Part shown: positions 1 through 11,560 of the stretch, piece after piece
Layout of the letters: the number at the start of each line of letters is the position of its first letter
Position numbering within the stretch: position 1 is the stretch's first letter
Notes under the pieces: model-generated
The model's database searches: none
What the model was told of the DNA's origin: nothing
What the model saw: only the letters and a program-made list of their open reading frames with translations
Program-made: the position numbers and the translations under genes
NCBI GenBank assembly: GCA_963969495.1
Contig: OZ018318.1
Span: 176,316,294-176,380,293 of the forward strand
Length of the DNA stretch: 64,000 nt
Direction of reading: 5' to 3'
Source of the DNA: Ceratothoa steindachneri
Lineage: Eukaryota > Arthropoda > Malacostraca > Isopoda > Cymothoidae

Positions 1-1660
1 TCTCTTGCCTGCATTGAATATATCAAATGAGAACCCATACTCCTATCTAGATAGCTTAGTGAATATTCCTGGGACATTTGGAACCATCGACTGGCCTAGT
101 GGATTTCGATAACAGTCAAGTTATCTCGTTGGCATAGTGACTATCTCTTGAAAAAAAGGAAACTTTGCTAGCTCAGCTGATATCTCTTGTTAAATAGAAG
201 CGGTCACTTTCTATGTACAGTGGTGTTCACTGATAATTAGGAGCTTTTGCTAAGCTAGTGAAAATCCATGAAAAACCAAGTGCACTCGCTTACTTATTGT
301 TACGAGTATTCCTGACTACATTAGCATTTGCTAGCCTGTTTAACATATCTTAACACCCAGTTTATAGCTTCTCTACTATTATACCCTATCAAATAGGAGC
401 TCTTCATAGCCTATTGTATATTTTAAAACAATCAGGAGCTCTCGTAAGCCTAGTGGATTCTCAAGGATCCCGTGTGGAGTTCGTGGGACAAGAGGAGCTA
501 TTTTTCACATATTAGATATTCTCGACAACCAGGATCTATCGCTTGATTAGTGAATAAATTCCCTTTGCAAGTCACGTACATCGGGTGGCCTAGTGTATAT
601 GTTTGGACAGCCAGATTCTATCAATTTCCCAGTTACTATTCCTGTACAAAGATGAATTCTTATTTCTCTATAAGATATCTCAAGACAACCAGGAGCTATA
701 ACTCATTTAGGGCATATCCTTGGAATACAAAGAACACTGGCTAGATTAGTGGATATTAAGAAAAAACACAAACTTTCGCTAAACGAATAAATATATCCGA
801 AAACCAGGAAAGCTTTTTGGCCTAATGTATCTCTACGGAAACCTGAGGGCTCTCGCTAAGATATTGAAAATTCACGGAAATCCATTAGTTCTCTCTATTT
901 TAATAGATATTGCGTAACAACCTAGAGTTGATACTGATCTGATGCATATCAAGGGGACGAGCTAGTTTGGCCTCGAAAAAAGAAAAGTTTCGTGCTCTTT
1001 CGGATATCTCAGGCAAACCTAGAGGTGTAACTTATTCTCTTGCATACTGCATAGTGCATAGCCCAGAAAAACAGGTGCTCTTGCTATTCTAGTATATATC
1101 TCTGAACAAAATAAGTTCCTTGCTGAGTTAGTGCATATTACTGGATATCCAGCGCTTTTTCTAGCATAAGGGATGTCCGCAAAAAAAGGTCTTCGCTGGT
1201 AAAAGGTTATCGCCTTGTTAAGTCGGAGCTTCAACTTTCAGAGTGTATGTCCACGGACAATTAGGCTCGCTGGCCTATAGAATATTCAGGAAAACGAGAA
1301 GCGCTTGATTGCCAACTAGATTTCTACCCTTAAAACGATCTCTCGATGCCCCAAATTATCCATGGATAACCAGAAACCCTTATTATCCTATTCGCTGTCC
1401 ATCAATACATAGGAGTTCTTGCTTACCTAGTGAATATCCAGGAATAAAAAAGCCCTAGGTGGCCGCCTGGATATTTGGTTATTCCTTGACAACTAGAAAC
1501 TCTTGCAACCTTAGTGGATATCCACAGAAAACCACAAACGCTTTTTAAATTATCAAACCATGAGATATATTCAACCTAGTGGATTTCCTCAGACAACCTA
1601 GTAATCTCGCTGGACTTTTGAATATTCCCCATCAAATATGAAGTCAGATTAGCTTAGAAT
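1..1660. repeat. Degenerate ~39-bp minisatellite array
   Basis: A motif resembling CCTAGTGGATATTC followed by ACAACCAGGAGCTCTCGCT recurs about every 38-40 bases from the window edge to about 1660. Anchors at about 95, 133, 173, 215 and 254 give the spacing. Units are heavily mutated, with substitutions and small indels, so this is an old tandem array, and it probably continues left of the window. It is not coding: short open frames such as 550-744 run across the units without any shared reading frame. Confidence 0.8.
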
Positions 1661-3904
1661 AAATGGCGTATGATTTACAAGTCTAAATACCTTGATAAAT
1701 TGCCGGCGAAAGGAGTCTCCAATGATTTTTTGGCGCTCAGGAAAATGATTCAGTCTCCAGCGGGGTGTCTTGCTTTAGTCATGCGGGCAAATATCTTTGC
1801 CCTTGAAAGTCAACTATCACGAACTTGCGTAGAGTTTGTTAAGTCCCACTTCCTTCCTTCCTTCAGGTGCAGCTAGTGTCCTTCTCAGAGCTGCTAGGAT
1901 GTGTTACCTATCCAATGCTTTTATTTGATTCGGTAACCAAGAAACACGGAGAAGATTCTAAATCAGGTTAATGAATTGGATGTGACAGAAAGGCCTATTT
2001 GAAGTGTAGCACATAAGATTTCATAATTCTTCATAAATATCTGATTTTATTGTCTGCTTTTGGCAAACACTCTACTTCATCTCCTGAAACAATTGATTGC
2101 CTTCACTTTACCCTTTTTACTTTGTTTTGACTCTCACTCATACCATCGTTATGATTGTAATATATTTGAAGGATAAAAGATAAACAGCCTTATTGTACTA
2201 CTACTAACTTAACACTGCACAAGTACATGGGTTTGACAACAGATTCGTTTAAAATATCAATTATAAAATTGACCCTAGTTACGAATTGATCTATCGCAAC
2301 CGCTTAGGTTACCATGGGTCAGAAAGTGTTCAAAACAAGGCAATCCTTAAAAGTTGTATAGGCTATTCTAATTGAAAAGTATTGCATCCCAGCTAGGATT
2401 TGCCATATATGGATTGATAGTAAACACATTAGTTAAAATCTTCAAAATTTTCGCTTTTATTTTAAAATATATTTCTACATTTTCTCAACACATTTTTTTG
2501 TAACGATGCCTCTCTAAATCTTCGTTAAACTCTCTATAATAATAATCCAGTTTTGACCTAAAATATAATGTTGGCTCTAAATTTTAATGATGAGACTCTT
2601 TCATCTTAACCTGAATATTTATTATTAAACTCCATTTCTTTGGTCAAGCGGACACAATTTCCAGTAACATTTCAGAAGTTGGGAGTGTTCCGGATGCTTT
2701 CTATCATCTCATTAAAAATCATATTTAGAGGATTATCAATAGGTTACTTGTTTGGTAGAAGGTTTGCACACTTGTGGCTCATTCTTTTAAACAACATACT
2801 GTAAAATCTTAGGTATATATGAACCCCCTGAAATAAAAAGCTAACGGACAAGAAGCAATTTGGTTAAACAACATTAAAAATAAATTTATCTATTCATATA
2901 GGGAAGTCTTCAGTCTTTATCACTTCAGCCATTATTTTTCTAAATATTCTTGATACTCTTTATTGGTATGAAACTGCCAATTATATCAACGCAGAGTGAA
3001 ACTGTATTTACAGGATTACACATGTTCTTATTTTTAATTATTACCCTAAAGCAATATATTGATAAATAAACATAGAATAAAAATTCGTAACTTATTCTCT
3101 TTTCTAAAACTGACATGGAAAAATGTCCAGATTACGAAAAGAATCGTTCGAAAAATGACTTTTTAAAAAGGTTTGCATTTTAGCTTATTGGAGGAGAAGG
3201 AGGCCTAAATCTTAAGCTATAAAAAGAAAATATTCTATGATTAGCAACTAATAATGAACACAAATAACTTAAGAATTCAAGTTAATGAGTAACAGTCAAA
3301 TAAAGAACAGAAGAATTTTAATAGCGGATTCCATGATATTCTTAAATAATGGGAAAATATTGAGGGGAAAAACACTATAGAGCAAGTATATTTTTTGGAA
3401 GGAAGGAAATGAAAAGATGATGAATTGAAAATCTTTCAAAAGAATCCATTAGCAGAAAATACTCTTCCTCTTTTGGCTTCAGATATTTATTCATGTAAGC
3501 TTTTAGTCTGCATAACGCAGTGTAGGAAAAATCTTTAGGAAATAAGTTGATTGCCCGAGCAATCTCATATTTCCCCTGGATATTTATCCCCTCCTCTACA
3601 CCTCCATTCCTGACGAAGAATTGGCTCAAAGACGTCCTCAATCATTTAAAAAACTCCCGAGCCCAAAATACATAACCTCAATAGCTTTTTTGCGGACAAT
3701 ATGTCTCTGATCTAATCCTCTTAAATGAGAAGTATCCGAAACCTATTAATGATGAGTTGCCTCCTTGTTTTGACGATTTAATTAAGTGGATCATCAATTG
3801 AAGAATTACGGAGGAGGAAATGGTATACCCACGTACGGTGAAACACGCAAAGTGGTGTTAGCTGTAGCATGTACAATCATTGTGCAGCTCTAATGTGGAG
3901 AAGT
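1661..3904. other. AT-rich stretch without a recognised gene
   Basis: Mostly AT-rich sequence. It holds a 68-codon open frame on plus (1670-1876) and an 88-codon frame on minus (3375-3641). Neither has a recognisable domain. The minus frame has reasonably mixed composition and could be an exon or transposon scrap, but I cannot identify it. Confidence 0.4.
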
Positions 3905-4520
3905 GCCTGAATTTAATGTGTAAACGCCCACAGTTGATACATATGGGCTCGGGGTCAAACTGGGTGACTGAATTTAATTTGCGAAAATCGACGCACATCC
4001 TAAATGATTGATTGGCCTTTCTGACCATCACAAGCGAGGCACAAAAGTCAATTCAGGACGGCTCGATGATCCCCACCTGAGTAAATCTTATACTTCGGCG
4101 TTAAATGCGGGGAGTAAATGAAAGAAAATATGGTAAGGCTTAGTTCTTATTGATTCTTGCGTTTTAAAACAATATCATGAGTGAATTGATTTGAACAACC
4201 TTGGTTTGAAAGACTACGTCCGAGAATTCACTTAGACGGTTCGCCAATTAAGCCTTCGCCATGGGTTAGAGACGGGACTGAGTCCGATTAGGGGAAAGGA
4301 GAGACGGAATAAGGTATTCGTCGTCTGCTCCGACGCAGACCGATTGAACGAGGCAAAGCGGTTTGACCGGGTAAGGTGCCTCTAAGACGAGTTCTTCATC
4401 TAAAGCAACTACATTTTTAATGCACGCGCGTTGGTGGTAACTTTTTAACAAGTTGACGTGGTACACTTTATTAACTAAGGGAGTCTGACTTAATTAGTCG
4501 AGGAGGCCTCGGAGTTCTAC
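3905..4520 (-). pseudogene. Gypsy-type pol fragment: integrase C-terminus joined to RT N-terminus
   Basis: Read on minus, the segment begins with an integrase C-terminal tail (VYHVNLLKSYHQRA at about 4470-4430). A linker follows, and then the start of a Ty3/Gypsy reverse transcriptase: a segment resembling THDIVLKTQ, then GIIEPS at about 4070, then LVMVRKA, FRMCVDFRKLNSVT and FDPEP at about 4030-3940. Frameshifts and stops break it, for example after GIIEPS. The RT palm (the GYxQ and YxDD boxes) is absent, so it cannot be active. The order matters: in standard Gypsy elements integrase follows RNase H, whereas here it directly precedes RT, as in Gmr1-type elements. No LTRs were found next to it. 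The family call is firm; the exact edges are approximate. Confidence 0.8.
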
Positions 4521-7500
4521 GAGCGAACCTGAGTCAGGACTGAGTCTTCTAGTAATTTTACCACAGCAAAACTAAAATTTGGCGGCTTTTCTTACCGTTT
4601 AATTAGTAGTATCTTCACTCACCTAAATACGCTCAACTTAAAAAAATATATAATTGCCTATTAATAAAAAAAATTGGTCCTATTATTTTTGCTTGAATAT
4701 TCTTGACACTTGCAACTGTATAGAGTGGAAATAATGATCTTTAAGGAAATAGCAAAAGATTAGGTAGGATGGAATCTTCTACAAACCCAATGACCTTATG
4801 CCAGTTTTATGTCGCGGTATGCTCTCGTTGGGCAATAATATATGAGAAGGATACAAAACAATATAACAATATAACTTTTTGAGATCATATTAAGATTTTT
4901 TTTTCCTGTAGTCTATATATTTCCTATCGTATTTGTCTCCAAATATCTCTAATTATATATTATTTGTTGGAACAGGGAAAGAAGGAAAGACTTTTCCTTT
5001 TTTTCCCTGAAATAATTAATTAGTGATAACCTAAGTGAAGACCAAATCCCTAAACTTCTTTCAATTATTGAATTTATGGGAAGCTTTAGAAAAGAGACTT
5101 TATTTTTATCAGCATCCGGTTTTCGTAAGAACAGAGTTCATAACATTGTGGTTGAAACTTTATTTTAGAATTGAGTTTCATGTTATCATCATTTCGAATT
5201 TATAGCAATTAATCTAAAGGAAATGCAAAATACAAATATTGAGAGGGAAGATAACCAACTTGGGTTGGGAGTGAGTAAGAAGTATATGAAGAGATTAGAA
5301 TCTCTCTTTTTATCCTTCTATTAAAGAGAGGCTTTATACACAATCCGTTCTCGCGTGGTGTTCTCACCCTTCCTCTCACTATCTACTTATTATACCTTAA
5401 AATATTTATTTGTATCGATTCTTTTTACATTTATACACAATCATTAAAAATTCCCAGCCTGTAGACACAACAAAATTTATCCTTCAAGACATATTTTGCT
5501 CAAAATATGAAGCGAATGCCTACGTCAGTCTCTCGCAAAATAAGTTTAAGGAGAGATCTGCAAAGAGAGTGGTGAACATAGAGGAAGAAAAGATATTGAG
5601 CACATAAAAGAATACTATCCATAGAAGATAGCAAAATTTCTAATTTTTTTAATTTTTAATCTTACCTCCGCTAGTGACTAAGTTTTATTCCATAGGACAA
5701 TAGAAAAATATGCGGAAATTGTGGTGTATGTAAAGAAAGAGTGCATCCAAAACTAGAGAAAAATATGTATAAATCCAGCCATAAATAGAAGAAAATAATA
5801 ATCTCGTAAATATTTGAATAAAAAATTCATAAGAAGTGTTCAGGCCCTTGTTCTGAATAAGTGTAACACATTTACAAATACAAGGCTTTATTATTTGTGC
5901 ATATGATTTTTTCCATTTCTCCTTAAATATTTGTTAGAGTTTTGAGATTCATCAGTTTTTTATACATAACATTTTAACCGAGTATTTTGTATAGGTTTAC
6001 TAGAAGATTCAATTCAAGGTTCTTAGCAGAAGAGTTAAACACTTCCTGTTGTTTTTAATATCCAAGAACTATTTCACCCTCTTTGCTATTTAATTAAGAT
6101 TTCCTGTATGAAAACAAAAACAATCACGTAGTCTCGATTTTCAGAAGGAATTGATAACATATTGTTACAGACTCCACCGCTGAAACAAACAAACACTGCC
6201 AAATTCACATTTATCATGTTTTACTTGTATGTGCAATTTAATCATCCAATAATACAATGCCCTTCACGTTACTTTACAATAAATCCGACAAAGTAGATTT
6301 CTTTCGTCGCTGAAAAACACCTTCACAATTTTCAGCACGCGACAGGATCTAGGTACTGTGTATCGAAGGGCAACCTGCCACTTATTTCTTTTTATTTCCT
6401 AATGGTTTCATAGTAGGAAAGAGTCCAATTATTCATAATCTCGCATAATAGTCAATTTAATATTTATGTCCTCGACCGATCTTCCGAGGGAGTGTTTTTT
6501 TGAGGACCACCCTTTTTTCTTCATCGAGTCAGAGACTCCAGTATCCTCTAGGGGCTTTATTCTGTATGAAATCACATTTTTTACTACAATGAACAAAAAG
6601 ATTTCTAAAGGATTTGTCGACCTACACTAATCTCTCAAATTCTGATAATAGCATCAGTATAGTAGAAAATATACGTGGACAGTGTTGACAAAATGTGGTT
6701 TCTAATTGTTACGTAAACATTAAAAAAAAAATATTATGTTTCCTTAAGGTCAGACGAAACTTTTCTTTAAATTCTTACTAATTTCGTTACAATTTTTATC
6801 TTTGCTCTATGAAATGAATCTTAGAAGTCTACAGAAACAAATTTCAAAGAATACGATTATTCGCTGAAATTTGTATCGTAATTCTGCAGGTTATTTCATT
6901 AAAATAAAGATTTAGCTATTTGAAAGATAATTTTACTAATGCATTCGAGCAAATTAATTCTGAATCATCCTCATTCACAATCTTGTTAATAGCCTTCTTC
7001 AGTTCATAATTTCGTCTTATCCACCCACTCCATATTTTATCTACCTTCCTAATTCACTCTCTTTCGGATTGTTCATCTGTATTGCTCTAACTTGTTTGAT
7101 TTTTATATCCTTCTATAACATAGTTTTTCACGCAAACAAGCAATGAACTTGGCATATTTTCATGCAAATTCACTAAATATTTCTCGCTTGTACATTAAGC
7201 CTAAATTAACTCCCGTATCTTCTCTAAATTTCCCCTACCATTAAATTCTTTCTAGGCAGGATCAGTAATTTGGATTATAGATTTCTTAAATAGAAACTCA
7301 TTAAGTTCACATTCGAGGTCCTCTTCAATCGCATTCTTTCCTCCCACGTTCTCCTAACAGATCATTGTATTTTACAACACCGAAATAAATCTGTAAACAA
7401 AACGCTTTCTAAATAATGCAATATCCAAAATTCTTCCAAACTTTTTATTTATACTAAAGAGAACCGTTTTGAGGCTGTGCATCAAAATCTTTTTGCAGCA

Positions 7501-8669
7501 AATTTAATTTCTTCATCAAAATTACTTCTTAGATAAAAAGTAATTTTGAGCCATGATCATGTTGAATTACTTGTTTCAAAATTAAAATATATTTTGAAGA
7601 GTGTTTTCTCGAAGATACATACCATTTACTAGTTCAATATTAATATTGCACTAACTTCTAAGTATTTGAAACAATTTAAATAGTTGCTATTGACTCGAGC
7701 ACAGACAAAATTTGCCTAATTTACAACAACCCAGTTTAATTTCCACAGGCATTTTAATGAAATTATATCCATTGCTTTGTGTTCCTCGTTGTAGAAATAA
7801 TTTTATAAAAGATATTCGTTAGATTCGTTAACATGAGCCTATCCCGCCATGTCACGTGATATTTCTGCTTCGGATTACAAACCGATTATTCAAAGATAGA
7901 TTTTTGATAAAACCTCACTGGATGAGAGACTTCCTAATTTTTTTAACTTAATCCCACTTGAATTTTAGCCACGAGTAAAAGATAAACATTTATTTGGTTT
8001 GGAGAAGATCTTGGCCATGCGTAAAACCTATTATATCAAAGGAATTAAAGGTAAAGATATATTTACATTTAGTAACAGATGGTCAAAGAAGGAAAGAAGA
8101 TTATTTAATGACTGATATATTTATTCAGCTGTAGAGCAACATACTTTTAAACAATTAAGAAGGGGATAAAAAGACTTTTAAAAGAATTAATAAAATAGAT
8201 TTGACAGAAATAATAATGAAAGTGGGATCTAGTTCTGAACTCCTGTGTTTGTTCTTTGGTCCTAATTTTATTCTTTCTTCTGAAAATGTGTCGCGACAAT
8301 TTATATCTCCCTTCCAAAAATTGTATTCTTTTTATATATCCCTCAATCTTGTTTATTTTTATCTCTTTCCTTTATCTAATAGTTACACGCATTATTTCTA
8401 ACATATATACTTCGGTTTTTCACTCATTAGTTGGAAGTAACGGCCTTTTTTGTGTGTAGTAGACAGGTATCTCTCTCGTAATTAAGACTGTTAAATACAT
8501 TAAACAAATACTCCTAAACATCGCTTCAAGATCGATGTAGAAACGAACATCGCTACCTTTCTTGCTGAATTCTCTTGAGATAAACTAATGAACGAAATGA
8601 CATGTTTGCTTACTTCATCGCCTGAAAGATCGACCGCAAAAAGTGAACGAGTGTCTTCAGAGAAAATTA
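4521..8669. other. AT-rich stretch, nothing recognised
   Basis: Four kilobases of AT-rich sequence with only short, low-complexity open frames, such as 5410-5607 and two overlapping frames at 8201-8459. I see no domain, RNA gene or clear repeat. Confidence 0.4.
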
Positions 8670-8823
8670 ATTTAGACTATGAAGTGATTAGTAAATAAAC
8701 ATTGTGAAGAGATGAAAGCGTCTCCATCCAGAGATTAGAAAAAGCCATTTAGACTATGAAGTGATTAGTAAATAAACATTGTGAAGAGATGAAAGCGTCT
8801 CCATCCAGAGATTAGAAAAAGCC
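8670..8823. repeat. Perfect 77-bp tandem duplication
   Basis: A 77-base unit starting ATTTAGACTATGAAGTGATT occupies 8670-8746 and is repeated without any difference that I can see at 8747-8823. A few matching bases (ATT) begin a third copy. Such identity in an otherwise decayed region implies a very recent duplication or a duplication made by assembly. Confidence 0.95.
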
Positions 8824-9429
8824 ATTGAAGTAAACCATATTAAATTTCCAATTTTTAGAAGGCTTCGTTAACTCATGTTTATTATTATCCCAAGCCATAA
8901 TTCTCATTTAATACCCTTTATTCTCTTAAAGTGGTAGTTTTTTTAACCAGTGCACATAATAATGCTACGTGAGAACATGGAATTTACTATAGGGTGGCAT
9001 AAATGCATATCAGAAAGACAATAGGATAAAAGGATTATGTGATAGATATCACGTTCTAAAAAAATACTCGTTGATATCTTTATTATATAAATTACTTTTC
9101 AAATATGCATTGAATAATTTGATTGACAAGATTTGGTGATCTGTATCGAGGTATGACCAGGTGTACGCGGTCATACGCACACTGGCCTACTGACCGACCG
9201 AAATTATGGCTCTACCTAGGGATGGTTCTAAAAATGTTTTAAATACACACTTGCTAGGCCAAGGAATATTCAAACACAGCTAAAAAATATATTTAAATAG
9301 TACTAAAGATTACATATACAAATATGGCAAGTTAAATGTCAATGCAATCAAATATTGAGGCTCACTGCTAAGATAGTTAACACTGTGAATTAAGTTTGAA
9401 CCGATCAATAATTAATTAAGTAATGATTT
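8824..9429. other. AT-rich stretch, nothing recognised
   Basis: No supported gene. A short GC-richer patch near 9140-9230 contains ACCGACCG, which also appears at the edge of the repeat near 10460. Confidence 0.35.
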
Positions 9430-10160
9430 TTACAATTATTCAAGTTCTAGAGCAAAGAGAATCCTTGATGTTCGACGCCGTAAAGGTGGGAGGAGCGTAA
9501 CAAAACGGAGGTTAAATCCATTTTATCTTAATTTGCGGTGAGTAGGACCAGGTAGGTAAGATCAACTTTGAACATGTGGGTGTCTCACGGGACGCTCAAT
9601 TCAACTTCAAGAAACTGAAGTTTGGGACCTCTTATCCTTAAGAGGCAAACAGACGGTGCTTCGGGGATGGCTTTTCCGATCCTTAAAATCCGGAGACGTG
9701 GTGACAAGGGTTAAATCGCGCCTAACTACGAGTATATCCACGAACGACACTGAGTGACGACTAGCTCTTCCTTGCCTCTTTGACAATCATTTAATTCTCC
9801 TCTGGACGAGAATGTAGTCAAATCCCTCTCGAATAACGAAGATGTTAACGCCTAACGTACTGAACGGCGGCTTTAGACACAATATGCCTGTGAACTCCGA
9901 AGTGTCAAATATATATTCCGAAAATATTTAGAGGTAGAGAGAGATTCATGGCCAACAGACTTCCGTAATTGCCTTGGGTCGTGATAAGGTTCGATAGCGC
10001 AAAGTTTCGATGCTTCCTTAATGGTATTTCCATTGTTCTAATTTACGCCGAATATAGGCTAGACAAATTTAGAGCGGTTATCGGTTAACTAGGGAAGTCA
10101 GTGAGGGGACGGGGGTTCCTTCTCTCTTCTACAATCGGTAATGGCAGGAAAACCTACCTA
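9430..10160. other. GC-richer block, possible old LTR or other repeat
   Basis: This block is visibly richer in G and C than its flanks, like the LTRs elsewhere in the window, but has no long reading frame or recognisable motif. Its right part ends CTTCTACA at 10133, which read on minus would be an LTR-like start TGTAGAAG. No matching opposite end or target duplication was found, so the LTR reading stays a guess. Confidence 0.3.
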
Positions 10161-10257
10161 AATCACTCATTCCCCTACTGATTACTGTCATCGGAAGGTA
10201 ATGATAACAACAAATTAGGAAACAAAGTGAGCTGACATTGTTATACAACATACAGGT

Positions 10258-10460
10258 TTCAAATTTCGTTAGAATCTACCGAATATTTATGATTTTATTG
10301 CCAAAACAAAACTGATTCCCAGGCAAAGCTAGGGAGGATTTTTGTAATTATATCATTCGAAAGAGGGTAGTTCAAATTTCGTTAAAATTAGCCGAGTAGT
10401 TACAATGCTATTACAAAAACAAAAACAAATCAAAAAGGAGACATAACCGACCGACTATCT
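10258..10460 (-). repeat. Two-unit repeat, inverted copy of the 21-kb repeat
   Basis: TTCAAATTTCGTTA occurs at 10258 and again at 10371, a period of about 113. Each is followed by a variant of GTAGTTACAATGCTATTACAAAAACA. The reverse complement matches the repeat at 21030-21290 (TTTTGGTAATAACATTGTAA followed by CGATTCTAACGAAATTTG). Both copies carry CGACCGAC/GTCGGTCG at the outer edge. This is an interspersed family with an internal tandem pair; I cannot name the family. Confidence 0.7.
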
Positions 10461-11402
10461 ACCTATCGACATATGAGATGTAGAGTCGCCCACTACTAGA
10501 CTCGCACGCAACTAAAAATGACCACTAAAGTCGGTTGTGAGATTTTAAACTCAAGATCAGGGGAAGACACCTGGTATGCTGGACACATGCGTCGTCTGGT
10601 GGAAATCAACTTCCTGAGCGCAGTAATCAATGTAGACATGGTCAATTTTCAACTAGAAATCTATTACGGCAAGTTTAAAGAGAAATTGTACTATAGGCTA
10701 AAAACATATAATTGCTGGAAAGTAGATGAGGAAGACGTAGAAGTTATGAATTATTAGTAAAGTAAGTTCGAGAGCTTTAATGGCATCCATTTTAAAATTT
10801 CCATCACAAGAAATAAAGAAATTAATTCTTAAACGAATATAATAGTTTATGTTCCGATTTATTAATTAAGTTGTTCAGAAAAAGGGAAACATTATGGATT
10901 TCATATTAATCTGTGTTAGTAATATTTATAAGAATAACATTAATAAATTTAAAAAAATCATAAGGGTGTTGAGGAATGTAAAAAATGGCGAATTTTTCGG
11001 CTACAAAAATAAGATAAAATGAATCGTCCCAAATCGATGGGCAAACTATTGAAAAATATCTCTTCAAATTGTGTCAAATATGTAAATCTACGGGACCTTA
11101 AATTACGTCTCCCCAGGAGCAGCTTATTTCAGGATGCATACATATTGATAGGTGGTCATTAGCATAGTTGTTAAATATTTGTTTTAATACATCTTTTCTA
11201 GGGAATTTAAAAATGTTTTTCTTATGCTATTTTACGTGTCCTTTTCAGACCTGACACTCGTTTTCCCGGAAATGCATACTCTACGCATAAGTAACTAAAG
11301 GTCCATAATAGGAAAAGTATGTATTTCCAGCGAAAATGAGTTTCAGATCTTAAAAGTAAATATAAAACTGCATGACAAAAACACATTTTCAAATTCATTT
11401 AA
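10461..11402. other. AT-rich stretch with one unassigned 79-codon frame
   Basis: A plus-strand frame at 10518-10757 gives 79 residues of fairly normal composition, including GEDTWYAGHMRRLVEI. It abuts the repeat ending at 10460, so it may belong to that mobile element. I do not recognise the product and there is no splice or promoter evidence. The rest is AT-rich. Confidence 0.25.
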
Positions 11403-11560
11403 AAGATTCAGAACTAGACCAAACCTAACCTAACCAAACAAACCTTAACTTAATTACCATACCATACCATAGCATAACATACCATACGATAACATACAAT
11501 CCCATAACATACCATACTATACCATACCTTAACATACCTAAACTAACATTACATAACCCT
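11403..11560. repeat. Degenerate short tandem repeat (CCTAA- then ATACC-like)
   Basis: AACCTAACCTAACC near 11416-11440 is followed by a run of imperfect ATACC/CATAC units to about 11560. The first part resembles the arthropod telomere unit TTAGG read on the other strand, but only two or three units are present. It is best described as a decayed simple repeat. Confidence 0.65.

Noticed and set aside
550..744. 64-codon frame near the left edge
   Set aside because: Runs across minisatellite units; no conserved frame between units.
1670..1876. 68-codon plus frame as a host exon
   Set aside because: Composition is acceptable, but there is no recognised domain and no convincing splice signals at both ends.
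10134..10138. ATCGG as a target duplication of an LTR ending at 10133
   Set aside because: No matching left end with TGTCG preceded by ATCGG was found upstream.
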